From Topomyia yanbarensis (Eukaryota > Arthropoda > Insecta > Diptera > Culicidae), in assembly GCF_030247195.1 (NCBI RefSeq), contig NC_080671.1, positions 199,595,125 through 199,659,124 of the forward strand: a DNA stretch of 64,000 nt, in the 5' to 3' direction. A program made the translations under genes and the position numbers. Shown here in pieces: positions 1 to 12,715 of the stretch. Under the pieces are notes generated by a model. It was not told where the DNA came from. It saw only the letters and a list, made by a program, of their open reading frames with translations, and did no database searches. The number at the start of each line of letters is the position of its first letter. Position 1 is the first letter of the stretch.

Positions 1-2463
1 GACATCAATGGCAGCGGAGAAATGTCGACTTTCAATCAAAATATGGTCAATTTGTGAGCAAGTTTCGCAAGTTTGGTTGGTGGTTGAATGACAAGACCTA
101 CACGACTGAATTTGTGTCTTCCGACCTATGCAATTGTATTTCCAATGCATCGCGATGATAAGGTATTAACTAGGCGCTTAGGAGACTCATTGTTCACATC
201 ATCAGGTTTGTCGATTGTAAGTACGTAGGCATGTTTATATTATTGTTGTTTTTTACTTGAAGCGGAATACACTTTTGCCATTTTTTGCGTATATCAACGC
301 TTCCTCGAGAGAAAAATTTTAGCCTTTTCAACAAAATTTCATTTGCCTATAGTTTTTGGGTGCAGTGACAAGGGGATGTCTAAGTCGTACTTTACCTGAA
401 CAAACTATGAAATTTTGTAGTGGTGAATAGTACCTCTCTTCAGTTTCCCTTCAAAAGAGTGCATTAGCATGTAGTATACTTGACTGTTTTTTATTAGCAT
501 TCAAAAGTCTATATTGAAACGTCTTGTTAGTAAATAGCATTCGGAATTCACAACAGCAGTAAAAAAGGATTTTTATGGTAGTTCAGTAACGTAGCCGTAT
601 ATTTTGCCAAAAGCGTTTTTTAAATAGTATTTATAACGATTCGGTGATCACGTTGTCAATCTCTACTTTGTAGACGGGAATGTAGATACGGTAGCACATC
701 ATAAAATACTTGTCGTCAGCAATATCATTTGCTTGCTTTAGATAGGATTTCACGATGTTGGGTTCATTTAAGACTGACAGTTTTTGTGTCAGCAGTTTAG
801 TACAAAGTGAAAAGTTGAAGAGATATAAATTACAGGAAATATAAGAAATTGAAAGACGAGTCAGTCGATAATACGGCAAAACTGTGGTCACCTACCTTTC
901 CTCGATGTATGGCTGGAACCTACCGATACCAAATGGCAAAACCGATAGCAAATGGCTAGAAGAATGCGTAAAAACTCTTATCAGCAGCAGATTATAAAAC
1001 CATCTTTTTTACTAGCTTGTGCAAAAGGAATGTCGTGACGCCGTTTGGACTGATAATTCCCCTCTAATATTATGCACCGTAAACAATGATCCACCAACCA
1101 AGCCACAGCTCCTAAAAAGTGTCTCCTTAGTTTGCCGAATATATGCTCCATCCGTTGCCTTCAAACACCTAGCCTCAACTGATGTCACAATCAAACAGTC
1201 TATTGGAATTCAGATTTTCATTATTCTATCCGACTGATGTGTTTATTCTGCTCAATTTTTCAGCGATGTATTTTGCTCTTTGTGTCTAGTGGGTGAAGAA
1301 ATAATAAGTCTGGGGATCTGCAAGGGGTGTCATTCTTATTGTTTTTAACCAAAACTGCCTAGTCAGGTCAGTAAAACTTCTTATCTAGCAAGCTGCATAA
1401 TAACGATGTTTTTACTGGTCTTCTTAAATCACGAATGAAATTTGTCCTATCTAAGAGAAAGTCGTGTTTAACAGTCTGTGTCAGTGAAATGGTCATTTTA
1501 TGTTGTATTAGTCAAGATGAATGTACCATATCAACGCAGTGGTGCAAATTTTCATTTTCAAATGCCAACTTTCAGCTCAATCAAACCCAACCATGATTCA
1601 AATTCAAAGCCTCCCTTAATCATTCACTTTCAAATTGGCGAGATTTTCATAACCAAACCGTACGTCTTCATTTCAAATTGATGCTTTTTCATTCACCAAC
1701 CAAAGTTTTCATCTGCTCTGTAGAGGCCAGTTTAGGTTAAATGTTCACATGTTTTGCGTATTCAAGCTTACCTGAAGGGTAAGAAGTATGTTCAGAGTAG
1801 TTTTGCTTGAAAAACCTAGTCAATACCCCAGTAGAGAGATATTCACATGGTCAATCAAATTGAAAATGAATGGAAAATGTTTGAGCAGCTCGGCTGTTTG
1901 AATGAATTATGCAAACGAACAAATGCGAATTGAGCATAGTAGGGCCTGATTTGAGATTTGTTCCTCCTTCAATTTCAAAACAACCTGTTGAAAATTTGCA
2001 GCTCTGTATCAACGTATATACTAAATTATTGTTAGAAAGTCGAATTGAAAACAAATGCTATATAAACACTAAAGGGGCGCAAAACTGAGACCTCGCCAAG
2101 GGCGTCAGAAGACCACGCTACGGCTCTGCGGATTGATGCATTTTATGTCCACGGACACGAATCCACTGTACTGCATTAACACCTACTCGGCCACGAAGAA
2201 GCATAAACAACATCACAGAGCAAGTAATATGACAGTTGTAAGTAGCAGTTTGCCCACTACTCGGGTTTTTGTTTGCCCGGTGCACCCTTCTTGTCAGAGC
2301 GGCCTAGGTGCTCCTATCAAAATATCGGATTTTCGTACATGAAAAAGGTAAACAAACAAAATAAATTAATAAATTCACCGACTTTTATTTCCTTTGCTGT
2401 ACTGTGCACTGCTAATGCTAATGGCGAATCAACACCGCTTTTACGTGTGCCCGAACCACGGAC
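1..2463. other. AT-rich sequence, no recognised gene
   Basis: I see only short unconvincing reading frames here and no splice-flanked coding blocks, transposase or RT motifs. The sequence is compatible with intron or old decayed repeat. A slightly GC-richer stretch around 2080-2460 was the target of the Transib-like insertion that follows. Its function is unknown. Confidence 0.5.
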
Positions 2464-2468
2464 CGGCC

Positions 2469-4063
2469 CACAGTGGGACCAATCTAAAAAAGGTGGAACA
2501 AAACCTATTTGAGGCCTTAGATGTCATTTTAGAACCAGCATGTCTTCGTAGGATATGTTCACAATATTATTCTACAACTTTTTAAATAGAATATTTTGTT
2601 GTTGGACTAAAGTAGGGTACACGAGCAAAAAAATTTTTTTCAATAAATTGTTTTAGAGGGTCGATGTCTTCGACAAAGTTGTAGAATATTATGTTTTGAA
2701 TAACTTCTTCTAAGATACCACAGACATCAGACCTCAAATTTGAAGCAAAATTGTTGTTTTTTGAAAATATGACCAAAAAATCAGTTTTTCGATATTTCCA
2801 TGCTAAAAACCCTAATTGATTAATTCAATATGTTCTACAAACTTGCAGGTAACACCAAAATACAACTAAATTTACTCTATTTTGATCAAAGATTTCTGTT
2901 TTTAGGTGCACTTTTGTGCAGCCAAACTTTGGCTATTCCGATACTCTATTGTTCGTAGAATAAAATTAATACTACATAGAAACAGGATATAGTTGGACGC
3001 GTTGTTTGGGTGACCATTCATGTACGACGGTTTATAACATAAAATAAGCTTATATTATTTTTAATTTATATACGTTATTAGCTATTAACAAAATCTTATA
3101 TTTTGCACGCACTTACAAGCATGTAGAACATATTAAGTTGATCAATTAAGGTTACAATATGGAAAAGTGAAAAAACAATATAAATTTTGAATTTAACCTG
3201 CCAAAGAACAACGATTTCGGATTAAAAAATAAATCTAAAGTATGTATAAGGTATTTTTAATAAAAATGTTCGAAATTGAATATTACACAACTTTGCTGAA
3301 GTCCTCAAGCATCTAAAAAATAGAAATGATTCAATTATATTGTGAATATTTTGTTAGTGCGTACAAAATGTAAGATTTTATTAATAGCTAATAATGTATA
3401 TAAATTAAAAATAATATAGACACATTTTATGTTATAAACCGTCGTACATGAATGGTCACCCAAACAACGCGTCCAACTATATCCTGTTGCTATATAGTAT
3501 TAGTTTTATTCTACGAATAATAGAGTATCGGAATAGCCAAAGTTTGGCTGCACAAAAGTCCACCTAAAAACAGAAATCATTGATGAAAAGAGAGTAAATT
3601 TATATGAAAAATAGTTTTAGAAGCCAAAATATTGATTTTAGGTTATTAGTTCCTTCAACAAAAAGTCGTATTTTAGTGTTACCTGCAAGTTTGCAGAACA
3701 TATTAAATTAATCAATTAAGGTTTTTAGCATGGAAATATCGAAAAACTGATTTTTTGGTTATATTTTCAAAAAACAACAATTTTGCTTCAAATTTGAGAT
3801 CTGATGTCTGTGGTATCTTAGAAGAAGTTATTCAAAACATAATATTCTACAACTTTGTCGAAGACATCGACCCTCTAAAACAATTTTTTTGAAAAAATTT
3901 TTTTTGCTCGGGTACTCTACTTTAGTCCAACAACAAAATATTCTATTTAAAAAGTTGCAGAATAGTATTGTGAACATATCCTACGAAGAAATGCTGGCTC
4001 TAAAATGACATCTAAGGCCTCAAATAGGTTTTGTCCCACCTTTTTTGGATTGGTCCCACTGTG
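2469..4063. mobile_element. Transib-like non-autonomous foldback element (1595 bp)
   Basis: The two halves are near-complete reverse complements (arms about 2469-3120 and 3355-4063, loop about 235 bp). The right arm has roughly 80 bp extra near 3595-3680. Both termini read CACAGTGGGACCAATC inwards. The element is flanked by an exact 5-bp GC-rich duplication, CGGCC, at 2464-2468 and 4064-4068. A 5-bp GC-rich target duplication with termini resembling the RAG signal heptamer CACAGTG is the known signature of the Transib superfamily. No transposase is encoded, so it would need a helper. hAT is less likely because the 8-bp flanks do not match. Confidence 0.72.
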
Positions 4064-4194
4064 CGGCCCTCTGCGACGGATTTACCTGGCCGTCAAATGC
4101 ACGAACTTCACTTCACTGGCAATAGTGTCGAAAAACTGTCGCGAAAAGGATTTGCTAGTTCGGGCGTCTGATAACACTCATGGTTCGTCGCTAG

Positions 4195-4312
4195 CAGGGA
4201 TGCCAGATACTTTTTTCAAATGTCTGCAATAATAATTTTTAAAGTCTGGGAAGAACAAAAATGTCAGGAAAACTAGGAATTTGCAGCCATGTCTGTAAAT
4301 CTGGCATCTCTG
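4195..4312. mobile_element. 118-bp hAT-like MITE
   Basis: Terminal inverted repeats are CAGGGATGCCAGAT on the left and CAGAGATGCCAGAT read inwards from the right. The 8-bp flanks GTCGCTAG and GTCACCAA agree at only 5 of 8 positions, which fits a decayed 8-bp duplication. The CAGRGATG terminus resembles hAT MITEs. It has no coding capacity. Confidence 0.5.
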
Positions 4313-4402
4313 GTCACCAACTAAAACTTTACGATGGCCGCCTTCTGCACTCCACCAAAACAAACACAAAAAATCGCACCACCGCATATCTGTCATCGGT
4401 AC

Positions 4403-6762
4403 CAGGGTTGTTAATCGATAATTAATCGTCATCGTCGATAACGGTAACCACCCGTCAACGTCATCGGAAACTCCGTTAACGATAATGTATCGTCAGATTC
4501 ATCATCATCGTCGATAATTCATCGGTGGTTATCGCGATACATTTTGCGTTACTTTCCCGTTTATTGGAGTTGAAGTTGATGCGGTTAACTTTCAATTGTT
4601 TAGGAATAAATAACTATTAAAGGACATGTTGTTGGCAGTTGAACATCAATAGTATTGGACATTTTCTATGCACAGGGGGGTTTGACGATGTGTCAAAATG
4701 GATTTTTTGTCAACTTTTCGGGAGTGTTTCATATTGAAGGGAAAGTTATTGGCAGTTGACAATCATTAGTTTTGGACATTTTCAATACACAGGGGGTTCG
4801 ACGCTGTGTCAAAATGGATTTTTTTCAACTTTTAGGGAAAGTTTATTATATTGAAGAAGTTATTAATAAGTGAAAATCAATAGTTTTGGGCATGTACCGT
4901 CGGTGCGTCAAAATAGAAATTTTTTCAACTTTTCGCAAACTTTTTATATTGAAGGGCAGGTTGTTGGCAGTTGAAAATCGATAGTTTTGGACATTTTCAA
5001 TTCACAGGAGAATCCACCAGTGCACAGTGTTTTCAAAATGGCAAAAAGGTGAAAGAAATTCTTTGAACCACGAAAAACATGTTTTAGCTATAGTGTCTTC
5101 AGCAAAGTTTATTTATATTTTTTTTGCATTTAAAAAGTATTAGTTGGGTGATTAATCCCTCTAAAGCTGAGAAGCAAATTTTTGTTTGGGCATTCATGAA
5201 AATAAAAAAAACTTTTTTTGACAAAGTTGTTGAGAATATCTTTAGTATTAACTTCGCTGAAGAGACTCTGTGTCTATCTGTCGATTTAATTATACATTTG
5301 TGAAGATTTCTTTGATATACCCCACAAAATTGCTTATTTCAAAATACTTTTCCTGGTAATTTTGTAGAATTTCAAAATGTTCCAAGATTTCGTTCAGCAT
5401 AAGAAAATGCAGAATTTTTGTAATGTTAGTTTATTTGTATCTTTTACAACTTAGAAGTTATCGAATGATTTAGTGTCCAAAAAGCAATGTTTTGGTATGG
5501 AAGCCACAAATTTCCGCAAGAATAGCTTCACCAAGACGAATCTGTAAAACAAACACTATCAAAACCGTTTGGTGGTCTCTAGTCTACGTTCAAGTCAAAT
5601 TCAAGTAAATTCCTTCTTTAGCATATCTTTCTTATCTGAGAGATGCAAAATATACAAAAATAATACTACTGTACTGTAAGACCTCCTAAGGGAAATTTTT
5701 ACTAAATAATCAGAACGGGTTATGAGGCTTTGTCGAGGGACTAAAGAAGATTATTTTATTTACTGCGGTTTATTAAAAAGAAAGGAAAAAATATATTAGT
5801 CTTGGTGTTTGCGTTTCGACATCGTCTCTTCAGAATCAGAAAAAATATGTGCCGATTTTGTCAATGTCAACTCACCAAGGGGCTGATAAAAACGGGTCTT
5901 CACTTTATTCAAAAACGACTGAAATTCTATTATGAGGCCGTTCATAAATTACACTACATATTTGAGGGTAAAAGAAGGAAGCATGAAGCATCTTGTTACA
6001 TAGTGGAGAGAAGAAACGGAAGAGGGGCTAAAAGCTTCCCAACTAGAAAAAATATACATTGTAAATATGTATATTCTCCTTTTTAAAATTCAAAATCTTC
6101 TAGTTTAAGTTAAAATTATAATAAAATATGTTAATCACCTAATGGCCTAATAATAGTGGTTTAGTAGTTTTTTCAATATATGTCTTTGCGTGATAAAAAT
6201 TACTAATTACACAATAGCTCAAAATTTGTTTTCTTCATGGTCAAAACAATTTTGATTACCTTTTTGCCGCACTGTGCACCTGGGACTATTCTGTGCACCA
6301 ACTTACTCAAAAAGTTAAAAAAAAATCCATTTTGACACATCGTCGGACCCTTCTGCGTATTGAAAATGTCCAAAATTATTGATTTTCAACTGCCAACAAC
6401 TTTCTCTTCAGTATGATACACTTTCCCGAAAAGTTGAAAAAAAAAATCTCCGCTGTGCATAGAAAATGTCCAAAACTATTGATTTTCAACTGCCAACAAC
6501 ATGTCCTTCAATAGGTATTTATTTCTAAACAACTGAAAGTTAACCGCATCAACTTCAACTCCAATAAACGGGAAAGTAACGCAAAATGTATCGCGATAAC
6601 CGATGAACCGACGATGACGATGAATACGACGATACAATTATCGACGATGACGATGAAGGCGACGATACATTATCGTTAACGGAGTTTTCGATGACGATAC
6701 ATTATCGTTAACGAGTAACGCCGATAAATTATCGCGAAAAATGTATCGTATTAACAACCCTG
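4403..6762. mobile_element. hAT-like foldback element (2360 bp)
   Basis: It begins CAGGGTTGTTAAT and ends with the inverse. An exact 8-bp duplication, ATCGGTAC, flanks it at 4395-4402 and 6763-6770. The 8-bp duplication and CAGGGTTG terminus are typical of hAT. Long inverted arms contain many ATTATCG/CGATGACGATGA motifs (4410-4550, 6570-6750) and then a block around the CGGGAAAGTAACGCAAAATG motif present in both arms. The interior (about 5040-6290) is AT-rich. The ORF at 5802-6086 resembles no transposase I know. It is non-autonomous. Confidence 0.75.
4622..5040 (+). repeat. Four ~110-118-bp tandem units inside the hAT foldback
   Basis: A unit built around 'ttggcagttgaaaatcaatag ... tcaaaatggattttt' recurs at about 4631, 4749, 4863 and 4973. 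Inverted counterparts lie at about 6300-6510 in the right arm, where I count about two units. The two arms have therefore gained or lost copies independently. Confidence 0.7.
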
Positions 6763-6770
6763 ATCGGTAC

Positions 6771-7787
6771 ATCATAGTCAGATCACTTTTGCAGTGAAAG
6801 GCGAGCGGTAACCTAAATAAACCCTATGTTACGTAAACACACATGTTTAACAAAATTTTCTACACCTATCTGCACGCATATAACCATTGACAAACGCGAA
6901 AATAAACAAAAAATTACAACCAAATGTGAACGGTACAGAACAGGGGTGAGCATAATGTCGCGTAAACAAATATACGGAGTGATTTACACCCGGTGCTATT
7001 TTTGACCCTCGTGTGTTTCACAGTATAAGTTCCAATGATTGATTTAATATATGTACAAATTTGGTTTTTATCGGCTAAATACATGAGAATTGATTGTAAA
7101 TTTACTGAGTGCCAGTGTTTCTAACATTACAATAGAAAAAGCGCTCGTTCTAATCAACCCTTTTACCCGTGAATACTAAACACATGGTGTTTTCTACAAT
7201 GTTTCTAATCTGAAATAGAAAATAATTTTACTAAACAACAAAAATTCAAAGCTTGGCAGCAGTAACCAGTAACAGTGATTAATACAAGTTGAACGCAAGA
7301 TAACCTGAGTCAATGGATCAAATTTATACTTAATTGCATCCCTGTTTTGTCATTGATGTAAATAAGCGAAAATAAACTTAGTGCGGAAGGATCTATCTAT
7401 TTCTGGGCAGTACTTGAAAGCAATTAGAAAATTATTTAAAAATGGCAAATAAAACAATTGAAGCAGAGAATAAATAGAGAGCAGTGTCCATCCACCGCTC
7501 ATTTTAATGCATAAATGATTTTAACTCGAATAATAAATGTAACTTAGAAACAACAATTACAACAAAAACAGCAACAGCGATATCAATATAAGGATAATTT
7601 TCAAAGTAATTTTACACAAACAGAATCAACACACTCTGCAACACCTAAATTTTGTCCTAAATTTTCGTAAATAAAAAAAAATTAACCTAGAATTTTCGGT
7701 AAATGGATTCCTATCATTAGGAATGATCCGTGAATGGCACAATAGAGAGATGCGCTGAGGACGTAATAACCTTCTTAGAATAGTGCT
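6771..7787. other. AT-rich sequence, nothing recognised
   Basis: No reading frame, inverted repeat or family motif stands out. It is probably intronic or decayed repeat. Confidence 0.4.
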
Positions 7788-7944
7788 TTTTCGATTATAG
7801 AGGTTATAAACCTTATGGCCATTCGCCTCTCTTTTCGAACTAGAAAAATTATTTTAGAAAAATCTCTATCCTACGGGGTTGGGAATCGAACGCAGATGAG
7901 CTGCATACAAGGCAATCGATTTATCAACTACGCTATGCCCGCCG
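7788..7944 (-). mobile_element. tRNA-derived SINE, copy 1
   Basis: On the minus strand the head reads GGCGGGCATAGCGTAGTTGA, with a pol III A-box-like TAGCGTAGTTGA. A B-box-like CGTTCGATTCC follows about 40 bp on, then a short body ending 'ctataatcgaaaaa'. It has the same layout and tail as the copy at 28032-28193. Flanks (aatagtgct / atagtcct) are an imperfect target duplication. It is a mobile SINE rather than a functional tRNA, because no cloverleaf closes. Confidence 0.7.
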
Positions 7945-7951
7945 CATTTTA

Positions 7952-9379
7952 TAGTCCTAAATAGAAATGCCAACGTGTTTTTATCATATTCTGGTCAGAA
8001 ACAATTTGAATTGCTTAGTCTCTATCCTCTATGGCTTCCAGTATAATTTTCCTCCCCTAAAAAGCTTGAAACGTGTTTCAAAGCGCGGCTAGCTGCGATC
8101 AGGCTCAGCTACTTTTCAAATCTCGCCATCATGTGTCTCATATCTTACCGTATTTTATTATTCTGACGGGAGCGGTCGCGCTCTGATGACAGGTTTGGCC
8201 ACATTTCACTATTATAGCAACCAGTGGTGTCACATGCGTGCGTGTGTATGTGTGCATGGGTGGATGGCCATCCCAAGCTCATCGAGGAGTGCGTCTGACG
8301 AAAAGATGTTTAGTCATTGATAACAGAAAAGGCCGTTGATTTCCATCAGCAGGATAGCGTTCGCCCAGGCCCCCTGCTGTTGCTGTTGCTGGCACTGGAC
8401 AAGTTCACGTTATTCAGAACGCAGTCACTTCGAGAGAGACAACCCATCCAAATATCTTCACACCGAAAGGCATGTCAATGACCCGTGGCAAACCATAGTA
8501 ATGGCCACAAGTCAGAGCTCAACAGTCAGCAGCGTGTATGTAATATTGCTTCAGCTGATTTGCGCAAACAATAATTACCGATCTTTCGGAATGTTGAACG
8601 TCAAACAACGTAAACGTTAAGCGAGTACAGGTTGCTCCAGGCCACCTTTAACCAGCAGTTCCACCGCGTACATGACACTGACACTTGAGCTCTGATGAGT
8701 GGCGTTGACGAGCCTCACCAGAGCCAGTGAGTGTTAGGGGCGAGTGTGGAATTACTGGGTAGTGTATTTATGTATGTTTTCTGCCATCATGGTTGCGTCT
8801 GCGGCATAGTTCTTTGACATTCTACAAATCGCGGCTCGGGACAGGATATAAAGTCTACAGGGTAATTGAAGCTAATGATTAAGCGAGGTTAAAAAACCTT
8901 CTAAAGCAGCACAAATTTGCAATCGTGAATTTGTATACTCCTTCAGCGACGTTCGAGAAACATGCCTTCAGCCAGTGGTATTTGAAAATTATTCGGTCAA
9001 TTATGTATCGCTCTTCAGTGCGCCAAATGTAAGAGAAAAAGGATTCTAAGGCCACACAGCTCGAAGAAAATAGCCTGGGTATTTCGTAAGATGAACTCAA
9101 TTACAGCGTATACATTTATTCGCATTTTATTTTCGGAGCATGCCTACATTGCCCTCTTTCGCATCTTATATGTACAGTGACTGCAGGGCTCGAAGGTACT
9201 TTTTCGTGTTCAGGTTTTAACAGTATGATTGCAAAACTAAATTGTTTGCAGGTCCACATTTGAAAACAAATTAATCACGTTAAATGTGGAAATGGTCGCT
9301 ACGTCATAAATAGTGATAATCTGCGGTGATTCATAACCATTATTTAGAACACATGGTAACGAAGGTAAGGCATGCAGGT
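7952..9379. other. Non-coding stretch with a moderately GC-rich middle
   Basis: Positions 8150-8760 are less AT-rich than the surroundings and contain a cagcagca/ctgttgctgttg stretch. A 94-codon frame at 8336-8620 has no recognisable domain. It could be regulatory sequence or an untranslated exon, but nothing decides this. Confidence 0.35.
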
Positions 9380-11150
9380 TAGGGTGTCCCAAAATGACAT
9401 CATGTTAAAAAAGTCATCGGGCTCACTTCTTAAATGAAAGCTTAGGGTATTAGGACCACTTTCTTCTTCGGAGTGAGTTTGCTAAAACGCTTCCTACTGG
9501 TGGCGACTTTTGATTTTTTGAAAAATGAGCCGATTTTGGATAAAATTTCAAATTTATGCCTGTTGAAGTGGTCCTGAACTGTCTTAGATTTTTTTTCAGC
9601 ATTTTTTATTTTTTTGGAGATCCAAACAGAGAAGTTTGGTTAGTTAGTTTGTACAAATTTGGAATTATAAGAGCGGCAGAGCCATTAAAACTTAGTAAAA
9701 AGTGAAATTTTTAGTGTTTTTCAGTATTTTTTCTTCAAAACTGGGTATCTACAAAATTTTAAAAGTACAGAAAATACTTTATATAGTTGAGCCGAATTCA
9801 GGGGCGTAGTTTTGCTGAAGAAAGTGTATAGCTACAGCTAATGGGGTATGAGTTATTTAAGTTTTTGTTAGATATCCTTTGACATTTTTAGCAATTTATC
9901 AAAAATAATGCTGTTCCAAAAAGTAAATCAGTTCAAATGTGCTTTAACCACACAATGTTTTTCGAAAAATAGAAGGAAAATTATGAAAAATGACGTTTTC
10001 TGTACGTCTTTAGTATGTCAGGACGAGGTTTAATGAGCATCTGATGATTTTTTTGTAACTTAAATTATAAAAATAATAACTTTGCTAATGACGCCAAGTC
10101 TCTAATTATTTTTTGAAGAGTTAATTCTCCATAATTACTTCTAGGAGGCATCTTCAACAAAACGATTGTGTCAGAAGATGCGCTGTAGTCTGTTGTAAAA
10201 CTTTTTCGAGGATATTTGCCCCAAATTTGACTATTTCGGAATTATGTGATCTAAACAGTAAATATCTGTTTTTCAACACTCACCTCACTCTTCTGCATTT
10301 TTCTCCACTTTAAAGTTCCAAATATGGAAATAAGACCTTATATACAAAATGTAAGTACGTTAATAAATTCAGCCTTCAAATATACGCCATAACTTGCCAT
10401 TAACTCGACATATTTGTTTATTTTAGTGATTTTCAAACCCGCTAGGTGGCTATTGGTATAGAAAATATTTTTTAAAAAAATCGTCAAATGCTCATAAAAA
10501 CCGATTCTGATGTACTAGAGACAAGCGAAAAACGCCATTTTTCATCATTTTCCTTCTATTTTCCGAAAAGTAATATGCGGACTAGGTCCACCTAAGTTGT
10601 TTTATATTGTAGAACAGTGTTATTTTTTATGAATATCATTAAATGTCAAAAGGTTATTTAACAAAAACTTAAATAACTTATACCCCATTGGCTGTAGCTA
10701 TACACTTTCTTCAGCAAAATTACGCCCCTGAATTCGGCTCAACTATATAAAGTATTTTCTGTGCTTTTAAAATTTTGTAGATACCCAGTTTTGAAGAAAA
10801 AATACTGAAAAACACTAAAAATTTCACTTTTTACTAAGTTTTAATGGCTCTGCCGCTCTTATAATTCCAAATTTGTACAAACTAACTAACCAAACTTCTC
10901 TGTTTGGATCTCCAGAAAAATAAAAAATGCTGAAAAAAAAATCTAAGACAGTTCAGGACCACTTCAACAGGCATAAATTTGAAATTTTATCCAAAATCGG
11001 CTCATTTTTCAAAAAATCAAAAGTCGCCACCAGTAGGAAGCGTTTTAGCAAACTCACTCCGAAGAAGAAAGTGGTCCTAATACCCTAACCATTCATTTAA
11101 GAAGTGAGCCCGATGACTTTTTTAACATGATGTCATTTTGGGACACCCTA
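9380..11150. mobile_element. 1.77-kb foldback element, TAGGGTGTCCC termini
   Basis: Two arms of roughly 680 bp are near-perfect reverse complements (about 9380-10060 and 10470-11150) around a loop of about 400 bp. Both ends read TAGGGTGTCCCAAAATG inwards. The hexamer GCAGGT flanks at 9374-9379 and 11151-11156. A simple TA duplication is the alternative, but the matching hexamer would then be chance. I see no transposase and cannot assign the superfamily with certainty. Confidence 0.8.
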
Positions 11151-11776
11151 GCAGGTGGGATACGGTTAACAATGTTAAGTTCACCGTAAAATTAATCCCT
11201 TAATAATAAATAAGAGTGAGAAACTTTACTACCTAGTTCCACAAATTTCGCAGCCAATTCTTGGCGTTTATGCAAATCGCGGTACTAGTGGAACGATGCA
11301 ACAAACACTAATGGCTATTCTTGCTTGAGACAAAAGCACCAAAAGGAGCCTTAAAAACTCAATGTTCTTGTTTTTAAAAAATTTCGGATGCATAAACACT
11401 ACAAAAAAATTTGATATTTTTATTTGTTAGTTGATTCCCGACATGGTTTTGAGCAACTTCGGAGGAAATCTGCGAGAAATAGCCAACATTAGACACATTA
11501 TACATGATCCTTTTTGATTGAAATAAAAAAAAAATTGCGCATATCTTGTAGTTGGTAGACGATATATTTTTCATTGGCCAAGAAAGCCTTTTTACACAAG
11601 AATACCTTTTGAAGATAGAGTATTTTTTGACAAATACCTTTCAAAAAATCTTGGTTACGTTGAAAAAAAATGTTATAAAAAGTTGCAAAATATGTAATTA
11701 ACGGAAAATACACACTAAAAAATTTAATATTTTTTAGAAAATCTTCATTGCGCTCTCGAGTATATAAGTGAATTAA

Positions 11777-11892
11777 CCTTCCGGCAGTCGCGCTAGTGCA
11801 CTGAGTGCACGCTGCTCTGAAAATCTAGCGAAATTGTCTTTGGACACTAGCGGGTGTTCGTTCAGTGAGCCATTTGCGCCACTTCCGGTGGG
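11777..11892. mobile_element. 116-bp TTAA-flanked MITE (piggyBac-like)
   Basis: TTAA occurs at both ends (11773-11776, 11893-11896). The inward-reading termini CCTTCCGGCAGTCGCGC and CCCACCGGAAGTGGCGC are imperfect inverted repeats. TTAA duplication is the piggyBac signature. The arms are short and diverged. Confidence 0.5.
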
Positions 11893-11896
11893 TTAA

Positions 11897-12713
11897 GGTT
11901 ATAAATGAAGAGCTATTCTCAATGCTGAAAATAAATTCAGTAAAATTTATTATTTAAAAAATACCTATTCCATATCAGGACTAAGATTTCCATCTGCAAC
12001 GACAAATTATTCAGAATTAACGAAAAATTCTTGGTACGAGGATATTTTCTTCAAAATAGATTGGCTTAAGCGCAACAGTCCCATTTTCTATGGAATTCCT
12101 ATATAGGTGGGGCTGGTATACATATCATGGCATTATAGTCCTCTCAAGGAAACGGGAGATATGATACATAAAGTGTGTTATGATATAAATTTGGTCGACT
12201 TAAACGTGCCGCGTTTCGTTTGATGGGTTATGAGGTTATGTGTACACCCAAAACGAATCATCGGGAGCGTAAATGCTGTTTTTACCGCTTTATTGATCAT
12301 CCAGTCTTAAACTTGTGCAATATAATATCGATGCAGAGATAACATGGTGTTATTCATATTAACGTATCCATGAAGTCCCTCTTGTGAAAATTGCTGCAAT
12401 TATGAGTAATTGAGTAATATGAGTAGCACATCCAAAGAGCTACTTATCATATCTTTTTCAAAGTATGAGATTGAATGTCTTGAAACTTGAAAGGGGTATA
12501 AACAATTCAAAGAAGGCAATTGATGCTTCTATCTATTCTGTGTTAATCTCTCAAATATTACGAAGTTCGGTTGACTATATTGCGAGTTTTTACTATAAAT
12601 GTAAACAAAAGTCGCACTCACAAGTGTCATAGGTGTGTACTGATGATAAAATTTGTATGGCGTGTCATTATCGTGCATGGAAAATTGACCACAGAAAATA
12701 AATCATTAATTAT
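11897..12713. other. AT-rich sequence, nothing recognised
   Basis: The short ORFs have low-complexity composition. No repeat termini were identified. Confidence 0.35.
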
Positions 12714-12715
12714 TA

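Noticed and set aside
2469..4063. Assignment of the foldback to hAT because its ends contain CAGTGGG
   Set aside because: Shifting the ends to CAGTG gives non-matching 8-bp flanks, whereas CACAGTG ends give exact CGGCC flanks.
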